DNA of 64,000 nucleotides from Pinus tabuliformis. Taxonomy: Eukaryota > Streptophyta > Pinopsida > Pinales > Pinaceae. The notes beneath the pieces are model-generated. The model saw only the letters and a program-made list of their open reading frames with translations, made no database searches and was not told where the DNA came from. The DNA lies in assembly GCA_031772625.1 (NCBI GenBank), contig CM062807.1:1151877007-1151941006 (forward strand), given 5' to 3'. A program made the position numbers and the translations under genes. Below are positions 11,514 to 21,172 of the stretch, one piece after another; positions within the stretch are counted from its first letter, which is position 1, and each line of letters begins with the position of its first letter.

Positions 11514-12692
11514 ATGGAAATTCCATGTCTATTTATTCCCGACACCACAAACTACTTCCAATGGCTATCCTACATTATGGATTTACTTAGAAGTAAAGGT
11601 CTTTATGGAATAGCCTCAGGTCAAGAGCCTAACCCTAAAGATGAAGATAAGAAAGCCAAATGGGAAAATAAGAAATATCAAGCACGTGGGTTGATAGGGA
11701 TGTCTATTTATCCAGACCTTAGATTCCATATCGTATAACTTGATACCTTCGATGAAGTAATGAAACATCTCAATAAAGTTTTTGGAATTAAAAATCAAAT
11801 TAGAGCCCATCAACTTGAAAATGAGTTGTTTACATTGGACCCCAATAGTTTTTCTTGCATTGAAGATTTTTTGTCCAAGTTCAAGACCATTAGACTTCTC
11901 TTGGAAGGTGTTAAGGTTAAGAAAGAAGATGGTAGTCTTATCTATTCCATTCTTACTAAGTTAGGACCAGCCTACTCTGTGTTTGTTTCCACCTTCCATT
12001 CTACTAGAGAAGTTTTTATTTCTCAATGATAAGACTACAAGTCCCCCTGTTTTGATGTATTTTGTGATTCTTTAATAAGAGAACAAGAAAAATTCTTACA
12101 TCATGGTCTTCTTAATACTAGAAACTCTTCTAAGAAAGCCTTAGCAGCCCAGAAGCAACCAAGTTCAAAGAATCCTAAGAAGCAACATCCTAAAAAGAAT
12201 GGTTCTAAACCAAACAAGGGTCCTAAGCAATTTCAATCTCACAATGAAAAATCAAATCAACAAAATGATAAGCCAATTAAAAACAAAGGGAAGAATACTG
12301 ATAGACATTGCAATTTTTGTAATCATGATGGCCACTTAGAATCCAAATGCTTTAAGAATATGGAAGCCTTGGAAGAAGCAATGAAGAAGCATAACATCCA
12401 TTTGGAGCACTCTTCAACTTCAACTTCATCTTCAGGGATAACACTTTCTACATGTGGTTGTCAAGCATCTCGGTCTGGTTATGCACTAAATGTATTTTCT
12501 TCTTCTCATTCTCATGAGTGGCTCATTGATTCTGGAGCTTCTTATCACATGGCTAAAAACAAAGCCATGTTTTCTTCTTTAAATTATTGTAACACCAAAA
12601 ATATATATGTTGGTGATGATAGATCTCTCAGTGTTGTAGGGACTGAAACTATTCATCTCGAAAATGGTCAATTTAGTGATGTATTATGTGTT
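11514..12692 (+). pseudogene. Copia A gag and protease (5' part of gag-pol, interrupted)
   Basis: The frame opens at ATG 11514 (MEIPCLFIPDTTNYFQWLSY) with a UBN2-type Copia gag domain. It is stopped by TAA at 11736-11738 and resumes in the same frame (VMKHLNKVFGI, LLEGVKVKKEDGSLIYSILT). A Lys/Asn/Gln-rich stretch precedes the zinc knuckle CNFCNHDGHLESKC (12309-12350), which is intact CX2CX4HX4C. The protease motif WLIDSGASYHM has its catalytic Asp at 12528-12530. The frame is cut after FSDVLC by insertion of Copia B. The interrupted protein resumes at 17745, where the duplicated GTGTT restores VPTL, as expected in Copia between protease and integrase. Not functional. Confidence 0.9.
12688..12692. 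repeat. Copia B target-site duplication, left copy
   Basis: gtgtt, repeated at 17745-17749 immediately after the Copia B 3' LTR. Confidence 0.9.
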
Positions 12693-13222
12693 TGTTGGGT
12701 TGTGTTATATTCTTTCCACGACTAGCCCACATAGTTAACTGGGGGGTTAGAGGGGGGGTAGAGCCCTCCCTTCATTGCACCGATTGCATAGCGGGGGGGT
12801 CACAGGGGGTTTGAGGGGTGCAGGTAACCCCACTCTATGGGGTCCAGGGCAGTGCCCTGGAAAATTTTGGTTTTGGAACCTATGTTAGGTTAGGCAGACC
12901 CACCTATGGTTTTTTGCATGATTTTCACACATGTTTTTAGACGTGATGGTTTTCGGTCATTGGTATTGGACGCGATGGTTTTCGGTCTATGGTATTGGAC
13001 GCGATGGTTTTCGGTCCATCGTATTGGATGCTTCAGCATGTATAAATATGTATTATAACATTGAAAGGAACATAATGAAAAATCAAGTTGGTAGTCCCGG
13101 TTTTGGGATCTAGGGAAAAATCTTTGTGTATATGTGTTTTATGTGTTATGCTCTCGCATTGTTTATTTTATGTGTTTTAGAATTCGTATGCAGGTAATTT
13201 ATGTACGGGGTTAAAACCTACA
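12693..13222 (+). repeat. Copia B 5' LTR
   Basis: Starts TGTTGGGTTGTG and ends AAAACCTACA. It carries G-runs and C-runs near 12740-12775 and three 29-bp repeats. This LTR occurs only once in the window, because the tandem unit begins downstream of it. It differs from the 3' LTR at several percent of positions. Confidence 0.95.
12940..13026 (+). repeat. three tandem 29-bp repeats in the Copia B 5' LTR
   Basis: Copies at 12940-12968, 12969-12997 and 12998-13026 have the core gcgatggttttcggtc and end in tattg. Each 3' LTR has a single copy (for example 17519-17547), which accounts for the whole 58-bp LTR length difference. Confidence 0.93.
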
Positions 13223-13224
13223 TT

Positions 13225-13236
13225 TGGTATCAGAGC
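13225..13236 (+). promoter_or_regulatory. Copia B primer-binding site (initiator tRNA-Met type)
   Basis: tggtatcagagc, two bases after the LTR end. Confidence 0.95.
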
Positions 13237-13344
13237 TATTTTGGCTTCAAGGGGATGCCTTTGTTGCTGAGGGGTTTCATTGGGGCCTGTGGTAGACCCT
13301 GTTCAGTGGGAGATCTACGAGATCGATTCTGGTGGTGAAAGAAG

Positions 13345-13973
13345 ATGGTGAGCAGTGGAAAGATAGAGATCGAGAAATTTAATGGTCAGACTTTTGAGTT
13401 GTGGAAACTCAAGATGGAGGATCTATTGGTGGATAAAGACCAGTGGATCGCGGCAGATCTGCGTACTAAACCAACGAGAGTGTTCGATGAAGAATGGAAG
13501 AAGTTAGATCAGAAGGCAAAGAGCATAATACGATTGTGTGTCTCAGATTTAGTATTGTTGAATGTATCAGGGGAAGCTACGATGAAGGCTTTGTGGGATA
13601 AGTTAGGGACTTTCTACCAATCTAAGTCTCTGGTGAATAAACTGTTCCTACGGAAAAAGTTGTATAACCTGAGGATGAAATATGGAGACTCGGTGATAGA
13701 GCATCTGAACGCATTTAATATTGTGGTAAGTCAGTTAGCATCTGTTGATATTAAAATTTGAGATGAAGATAAGTGCATGAGTTTGTTGTGTTCTCTACCA
13801 GATTCGTGGGATAATCTGGTATTGCAATAGGTAGTAATGCAACTGCCTTGCAGTTTGATGAAAGAGTCTCATCCTTGCTGATAGAGGAGATGAGACGAAA
13901 AAATATGGAGAGCTAGAATGGTGATGCCCTGTCTGTACGAGGATGGTCCCAGAACAGAAACAAAAATAAGTCA
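13345..13973 (+). pseudogene. Copia B gag (N-terminal part)
   Basis: ATG at 13345 opens 138 codons (MVSSGKIEIEKFNGQTFELW, then KMEDLLVDKDQW), the UBN2/gag-polypeptide domain of Tnt1-like Copia. A TGA at 13759-13761 ends the frame, and the following 200 bp show more stops, including a TAG near 13915 in what reads as NMES*NGD, where Q is expected. The tandem-array unit boundary (13739) lies inside this gene, so units 2 and 3 lack its first two-thirds. Confidence 0.9.
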
Positions 13974-16900
13974 TTGAGTGGGAGATCTAAATCTAGAGGG
14001 AGATCTAAATCTCTAGGAAAACCTGTAAAGGTGGTGTGCTGGAAATGCAGAAAGGAAGGGCACTACAAAAGGGACTGTAAATCTAAAGCTCTTGATAAAG
14101 GAAAGGGATCTGATTATGCTCCTTCTGCAGAGGCAAAAACCACCTTAGATGAAGGTAGGGATGTGTACTTGGCTTTTTCAAGTACACATCTAGATCATGA
14201 GGCATGGTTGATTGACTCAGGTGCATCCTTTCATTTCACTCCCCATAGGGATTGGTTCTGCGAGTATGAGAAATACGATGGTGGTGATGTATTCTTAGGG
14301 GATGATAGGAAGGCTAGAATCGTTGGTCGTAGAAAAGTAAAGTTGAAGTTGCAAGGTGGAAGGGTTAGAACACTTTCGGGTGTTCTGCATATCCTTGCAT
14401 TGGCCAGAAATTTGATTTCTGTAAGCAAGTTGGATGATGCAGGTGTAAAAATAGTGTTTGAGAAGGATACCTGCAAGATGGTTCGGGGAGCACTAGTATT
14501 GATGTGGGGAGTTCGGATTGGAACTCTATACAAGCTACAAGGTAGCACGATTGTTGATGGGTGCAACAGTTCTATGGTTCCTGAAAGTGGAGCAGAAAAT
14601 ATGGTGGTCTTAGTGGTCTCTGGAGAGAAGACCATGCTGTGGTATCAAAGGCTTGGACATATTGGAGAGAAGGGCCTTTGAATACTTCATGGTAAAGGTA
14701 TGAGTAATAGCTCTCTGGATTTTGATTTCTGTGTAAATTGTGTATATGGGAAGCAAAATCGGATGAGTTTCCCCTCTAGTGGTAAGAGGGTGAAACATAT
14801 TTTAGAGCTTGTGCATAGTGATGTGTTTGGGCCTGTGAAGGTTCTACTACTGGGTAAGTCTATGTACTATGCATCATTAATAGATGACTTCTCAAGGAAT
14901 ACATGGATATATTTCCTTAAGAAGAAATCTGAAGTCTTTGATAGGTTTAAAGAATTCAAGGCTCTGGTGGAAAACTAGACAGAGAAGAAGATAAAGGTGT
15001 TGAGGACAGATAACGATGGAGAGTTTTGTAGTAAGGAATTTGAAGAATTCTGTAAGAAGTGTGGTATAGCATGGAAGAAGACTACTCCATATACACCTTA
15101 GAAAAATGGAGTTGCAGAAAGAATGAACAAGAAATTGATGGAAAGGGCAAGAAGCATGCTCAGTGATGCCGGGTTAGGACAGGAATTCTGGGCAGAGGCG
15201 GTGGAGACAACATGTTACCTGGTCAACAGATCACCTTCATCAGCGTTGGACAATAAAACTCCACAAGAGGTATGGATTGGTAAGAAATCCTCTCTTTCAC
15301 ATATGAGGGTATTTGGATGTGATGCATATGTACATGTTCCAAAGGAGAAACGAACCAAGTTGGATAGTAAATCTGAAAAGTGCATCTTTATTGGGTATAA
15401 GGATGGTTTAAAGGCTTATAAGCTTTGGAACCCAGTAACAAGGAAGGTTGTGTACAGCCGAGATGTGGTGTTCAGAGAGGTGAAAGATGTTATTAAACAT
15501 GAAGTCCAACCAAAGGAACCTGAGAAGATAGAGTTTGAGTTAAAGGAGGAAGAACTAGACTCTACAGCAGAGGAGGAATCAGAAGATGAAGAGCCACAAA
15601 CTCCGGGTGTGAGAGGATCAATTCAAGAAAGAAGGCAACCAGAAAGGTATAGTCCATCTGCTTTCTGTTCAAATTTTTCTTTATCTATTACTGATGATGA
15701 TCCCAGAACTATGAAGGAAGCAGTAGATTCAAAGGATGGAAAACTCTGGAAAGAGGCCATGGTTGATGAAATGGCATGTTTGCACAAAAATGAGGCTTGG
15801 TATCTGGTGGAGTTGCTAGCTAGAAGGAAACCCATTGGCAGCAAATGGGTGTTCAAGAAGAAAACAAATGAAGAAGGAAAGGTGGAGAAATACAAAGCTC
15901 GGTTGGTAGCAAAAGGTTATTCCCAAGTGCTGGGGATTGATTTTGGTGATATTTTTTCTCCTGTTGCCAAGGTAACTTCTATTAGATTACTTTTATCTGT
16001 CACTGTTGCTTTTGATTTTGAAGTAGAATAGATGGATGTGAAGACAACATTTATTCATGAGGATCTAGAAGAGGAAATCTACATGAATCAACCTGAAGGC
16101 TTTGTGGTGAAGGGTAAGAAAGAATTGGTATGCAAGTTAAAGATGACTTTGTATGGGTTAAAACAGTCACCAAAAGCAAAGCAGATCACTATGTGTATTT
16201 TAAATTAATTGGCGACCGTGTTATTCATTTGGTCTTGTATGTGGATGATATGTTGTTGGTTGGAAATGACAAAGAAATTATCCAGGATTTGAAGACCCAA
16301 TTGTCCTCCAAATTTGCCATGAAAGATCTTGGTGCTGCAAACTATATTTTGGGCATGGAAATTAAAAGAGATCGGGCAAAGAGGAAGCTCTGGTTAAACA
16401 AGAGGAGGTCTGTTGAGACAATATTGCAGAGATCTAATATGTAGGATATTAAACCGGTGAAGGTTCCTAGTCCTATAGGTGTAAAGTTATTTGCTGAACA
16501 GTGTCCCAAGACACAAGAAGAGGAAGAGGACATGTCCCGTGTTCCATATGCAAGTGCAGTCAGAAGCCTAATGTATGCAATGGTCTGTACTAGACTAGAC
16601 ATTGCACATGCAGTGGGAGTATTGAGCAGGTTTATGTCAAAACCAGGAAAGGAGCATGTGATAGCAGTGAAGCGAGTTTTTAGGTATTTGCGTGGCACTA
16701 GTGATTATGGTTTGTGCTACCAAGGAAGACCAGGTTTGGACAGAGTGTTGGATATTCGTGGCTTTGTTGATGCAAACTGCGTTGGAGATCTGGATCAGAG
16801 AAGATCTACAAGTGGGTATGTGTTTAACCTATTTGGAGGTGCAGTTAGTTGGATGAATAAGAAACAATCTGCAGTGGCACTATCAACTACAGAGGCAGAA

Positions 16901-17223
16901 TACATGGCAACCACTCATGCAAGCAAGGAAGCAGTTTGGTTGCAGAGATTGTGTTCAAGTATGGGGTTAGTACAGGGAGCTATAAGGATAGACTGTGACA
17001 GCCAAAGTGCAATTTTTGGGCAAAGAACCCTGCATATCATTCAAAGGCAAAGCACATTGATGTTCAGTATCACTTTGTGAGGGATATGATAGAAGACAAA
17101 AAGGTGTTGTTGGTAAGGGTGGACACTTTGAAGAATACTGCAGATGCATTGAAAAAATCTGTGAGCTCTGAGAAGTTCTCTTGGTGTAGAGAAACAATGG
17201 GCATTGTAGGGCTAGATAAATGA
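13974..17223 (+). pseudogene. Copia B gag end, protease, integrase, RT and RNase H (unit 1)
   Basis: In order: an Arg/Ser-rich tract, zinc knuckle CWKCRKEGHYKRDC (14037-14078), protease IDSGASF (Asp at 14214), then integrase with LGHIGEKG and C-x2-C (CVNCVYGKQ), catalytic-core SDVFGP and TDNDGEF. In the RT, KWVFKKK is followed by YVDD at 16238-16249; RNase H has VDANC and STTEAEYM. Stops lie at 14679 (TGA), 14976 (TAG, this unit only), 15099 (TAG), 16029 (TAG) and 16442 (TAG). Near 16160 a deletion removes about 20 residues between LYGLKQSPK and ADHYVYFK and shifts frame. A one-base loss near 17016 breaks RNase H. The original stop is TGA 17221-17223. Non-functional. Confidence 0.92.
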
Positions 17224-17259
17224 CTAATCTCTCTTGTGGCCCCCTGTGGAAAGAAAACA

Positions 17260-17272
17260 ACAAGTGGGAGAA
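17260..17272 (+). promoter_or_regulatory. Copia B polypurine tract
   Basis: The purine-rich acaagtgggagaa directly precedes the 3' LTR and is conserved upstream of the LTRs at 27586 and 39777. It would prime plus-strand synthesis. Confidence 0.75.
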
Positions 17273-17744
17273 TGTTGGGTTGTGTTATATTCTTTCCACA
17301 ACTAGCCCATGTAGTTAACCGGGGGGTTAGAGGGGGGGCAGAGCCCACCCTTCGTTGCGTCGATTGCATAGCGTGGGGGTCACAGGGGGTTTGAGGGGTG
17401 CAGGTAACCCCACTCTATGGGGTCTGGGGTAGCGCCCCAGAAAATTTTGGTTTTGGAACCTATGTTAGGTTGGGCGGACCCATCTATGGTTTTGTGCATG
17501 ATTTTCGCACATGTTTTTGGGCGCGATGGTTTTCGGTCCATGGTATTGGATGCTTCGGCATGTCTAAATATGTATTATAACATCGAAAGGAACATAATGA
17601 AAAATCAAGCTGGTTGTCCCAGTTTTGGGATCCAGGGGAAAATCTCTGTGTATATGTGTTTTATGTGTTATGCTCTTGCATTGTTTATTTTATGTGTTTT
17701 AGAATTCGTATGCAGGTAATTTCTGTACGGGGTTAAAACCTATC
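17273..17744 (+). repeat. Copia B 3' LTR (unit 1)
   Basis: 472 bp, TGTTGGG to CCTATC, followed by target duplication gtgtt (17745-17749). One copy of the 29-bp repeat. Identical in layout to 27586-28057 and 39777-40248. Confidence 0.95.
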
Positions 17745-20720
17745 GTGTTCCTACCTTAACCTTCTATTTGTATATCAGATAACTCATTTAGGTGAAGGTA
17801 AAATTGTTGAATTTTCACCTCATGATGTTGTAATTAAGAACCTAAGAGATCCTAGATAGATTTTAGCTACTGACATTGCTGATGATTCTACAAGGTTGTA
17901 TAAGTTTAACAGCTTTGGGTCATCAACTCTTCCCTTAGTATTTGTTGCTCATAATGATGAAGTGAGCAAACTTTGGCATGAGCGATTTGGTAATTTAAAC
18001 TATCGCTCCCTTAAAAATCTATGTAAATAAAATATGGTGACAGGTCTTCCTATGGTATCTTGCAGAGATGGTGTTTGTTCTGGACCTATACTCGGAAAAC
18101 ATCATCGGGGTAGTTTTGAAAAGTGTGCCTCTCGGCATGCCTCAACCCCTTTAGAGCTTGTGCGTAGTGATTTATTTGGTCCACTTCCATTGGTTTTATT
18201 CTCTAGCTACGAGTATTTCTTAACTTTCATTGATGATTTGTCCATATGCACTTGGGTATACTTCTTAAAACACAAGAGTGAAGTATTTAACATGTTCTTG
18301 GCCTTTAAGGCCTTTGTTGAGAAACAATCTGGACATCAAATTCTTAAGCTAAGATATGATAATGGAAAAGAATATGTTAACAACAAATTCAACAAGTTTT
18401 TCACTGAGCATGGAATTCAGTTGCAACATACTATTCCATATACTCCATAACAAAATGGTATAGTTGAAAGGAAGAATCACACCTTAAAGAAAATGGATAA
18501 TTGTATGCTTCAATCTAAAGGACTTAGTCTTATCTTTTAGGCAAAAGCAATTAATTGTGCAAATTACTTAGTAAATCTCACTCCTACTAAGGTTTTAAAT
18601 AATATCACTCTAGAAAAAGCATGGAGCTCAATTAAACCATATGTAAGTCACTTTCGTGTTTTTGGAAGTGAAGCATGGGCCCATATTACAGATGAGAAAC
18701 ATAAAGCCTTAGAACCTAAGAGTGAAAAATGTATTTTTGTTAGATATTCTGAAGATGTCAAAGGATATAGACTTCTTCAACCTAAATCCAAAATTTTTAT
18801 CATTAGAAGAGATGTAAAGTTTTCTGAAAATATATCAGCCTACGAGCCTAGTTAAGTAGATGTGCCACCTCTCTCTGTCCCTTCTAATTATGAAAATATT
18901 TCTTCTTTAGATGATGACAGCGAGGATGAAAATCCTCCCCCACCTTCTCGGGATCCTCCTTCATCTCCTCGACTTCCAAAATGGGTCCACACTACTCGGG
19001 ATGCAGCAGGTGCTCTTGCAGGTGATCCTATAGATCAACGTTGTACACATTCTTAGCTTGATAGAGCCTCTTCTTTACTGGCTCAAGCTTCAACGAATTA
19101 TGATCTTGACACCTTTGTAGAAGCTTTAGGCCATCCAGATTGGGACACAGCTATGAATCAATAATATCTTTCATTATTGGCAAATAATACATGGGACCTT
19201 GTTCGTCTTCCAAATGGAAGACAACTTGTTAGATGCAAATGGGTTTACAGAACCAAGTTTGGACCAAATGGAAAAGTTGATAAACATAAAGCTTGTATTG
19301 TTGCTAATGGTTTTTCACAGGTTGAAGGCATTGACTATACTGAAACCGTCTCCCCTGTTGCCAAAATGAACTCTATCCGCCTTGTTTTTTCCCTTGCTGC
19401 CCCTTTCAAATGGGAAGTCCATCATATGGATGTTAAACCCGCCTTCTTGCATGGGGACTTGAATGAAAAAATATATATGGGAGAACCTCCTAGATTTATA
19501 CAAATAGACTCCAGCTTTGTATGCCAGCTTAAGAAATCCCTTTATGGCCTCAAGCAAGCCCCTTGGGCTTGGTATGCCAAAATGTATAGCTCTCTTTTAG
19601 ATACTGGCTTTTCTAGGTGTCATTCTGATAATACTGTCTACACCAAGAAAGTGGGTAAGTCTCTTATCATTCTTGTTCTTTATGTTGATGATATTATTCT
19701 TACGGGTAGTGATCCCAACCTTATAAACCATGTGAAGTCCATCCTTAAAAAGAAGTTTGAAATGATAGACTTAGGACACTTTCATTATTCTCTTGGTCTT
19801 CAAGTCTTGTAATACAAAGAAGGTATTCCCTTTCCCAGTCCAAGTATGCTTATGATCTTCTATGCCACTTTCACATGGAAAACTGTAAGCTAGACCCTTC
19901 TCCCTTTCATTTTGGAGCCAAACTTTCAGTCACTTGTACTTCCCCTAAAGTTGATGCTACCTTATACCGTCAACTTGTTGGAAAATGTTTGTATCTAACC
20001 CATAGCCGTCCTGACCTTTCCTTTGTTGTTGGCCTTATTGCTCGGTTTATGAAAAAACCACATGAAAGTCATTGGAAAGTGTCTAAAAGAATACTTCATT
20101 ATGTTTGAGGTATAGTTCAGTTTGGGATTCATTATAGTGCAGAAGCATCTTCTCTATTGGTTGGTTTCACTGATTCTGATTGGGCTGGTGACCCTGATGA
20201 TCAGAAGTCTATTGTAGTTTATGTCTTCACTCTTGGTTCTGGACCTATTACACGGGCTTGCAAGAAACAAGGTTCCATTTCTCTTTCTTCTACAGAAGCA
20301 GAGTATCGTGGCGCCATTGAAGCTAGTATGGAAGCTCTGTGGCTTCGTTAGATCCTGTTAGAGTTTGGTTTGTAGCAGCAACATCCAACTACATTTTGGT
20401 GAGATAATCCAAGTTCTATTCAACTATGCAAAGATCCTGTCCAACATCATCACAAAAAACACATTGAACTACACATGCACTTCATCAGAAAGCTCATTCA
20501 TGGCCATGTTATTGAAGTTCAATGTTGTTCAATTGATGATTAAGTTGCAGACATCTTTACAAGGGTTCTCACAAAGGAAAAGTTTACTAAACTTCAATTT
20601 ATGGTTGGAGTTTAGGAAGTTGTCACTGAGGGGGGATAGGCTCTAATGCCTCCTTCCTTCTCCTATTGTGTAATATCTGTACATTCTTCAACCCTATCCC
20701 AATTTTTTCTTAAAGGGTGA
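17745..20720 (+). pseudogene. Copia A integrase, RT and RNase H (unit 1)
   Basis: It resumes the Copia A frame after the nested element. Integrase zinc region LWHERFGNLNYRSL and core FIDDLS with KLRYDNGKEYV are visible; the expected Q-Q-N-G motif reads YTP*QNG because of a TAA at 18448. Proline-rich linker (PPPPSRDPPSSP) near 18930. RT starts near 19177 (NTWDLVRLPNGRQL) with YVDD at 19681-19692. RNase H has FTDSDWAGD (20164) and SSTEAEYRG (20288). Stops include TAA 18028, TAG 18538, TAA 18853, TAG 19054, TAA 19162, TAA 19810, TGA 20106 and TAG 20349. A purine run (gaggggggatagg) lies near 20628, and taaagggtga directly precedes the 3' LTR. Dead copy. Confidence 0.92.
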
Positions 20721-21172
20721 TGTTAGGATATTCCGACACATAGGAAATAATTAAGTACAACTTGGTCTAGTGTACAGTTATGTAAAATGTGTTTCTTTAA
20801 TATGTACTTTTTGTGACATACAATTTGATGGTCACGATATGTTCTAGACATGAAGTGATCTGACGGTTCATTCTCTCCTCAGTATTACCGACACTTGATC
20901 TGTGGCTTGACACCCAATTTGTCCATGATCTCTATTTAAAGAGCATGGAGGGTCATTTTTTAGGTGACCATTCATGAGAGAAGCTTATGTAAGTTTTCTT
21001 TCTTTTACATTAATAAATTTCCTGAAGTGACCGCGTTGGCTCAGGTCATGGACTGTTTCCCTCTTTGAGATTTTTAACCACGTCAAGAATATTGGTGTAC
21101 TAATATGTGATCTATTTGTGAGTGGTTTCCTTTGGTGTTTTATCTAAGGAACTTACCCTGTAAATTCCTACA
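20721..21172 (+). repeat. Copia A 3' LTR (unit 1)
   Basis: 452 bp, TGTTAGGATATTCC to AAATTCCTACA. Repeated at 31034-31485 and 60007-60458 with the same downstream flank. Confidence 0.95.

Larger units (their letters stand above)
12693..17744 (+). mobile_element. Copia B: Ty1/Copia (Tnt1/Tork-like) element nested in Copia A
   Basis: It is a 5,052-bp element inserted in the protease-integrase junction of Copia A. The LTRs are 530 bp (12693-13222) and 472 bp (17273-17744). The length difference is exactly two 29-bp repeat units in the 5' LTR. Target duplication is GTGTT. The domain order is gag-protease-integrase-RT-RNase H. The gag start (MEDLLVDKDQW) and integrase wording resemble Tnt1/Tork elements, so this lineage is likely. 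The 3' LTR ends TATC rather than TACA, but the target duplication fixes the boundary. Several stops and an RT deletion make it inactive. Confidence 0.93.
9880..21172 (+). mobile_element. Copia A: Ty1/Copia retrotransposon, split by nested Copia B
   Basis: The element has two 452-bp LTRs (9880-10331 and 20721-21172), a tRNA-Met-type primer-binding site, and the Copia domain order gag-protease-integrase-RT-RNase H. It is about 6.24 kb once the nested Copia B (12693-17744) and one GTGTT duplicate are removed. Flanking pentamers are tattt (9875-9879) and tcttt (21173-21177), a target duplication with one mismatch. The two LTRs differ at many positions (for example gtatagttaggtaaagtg versus gtacagttatgtaaaatg), so it is old. 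The coding region is full of stops. Everything downstream of the Copia B gag was later amplified in the tandem array. Confidence 0.93.

Noticed and set aside
14231-14635. Minus-strand open frame of 134 codons, repeated at 24544 and 36735
   Set aside because: Antisense shadow of Copia B protease/integrase coding sequence; it recurs only because the unit is duplicated.
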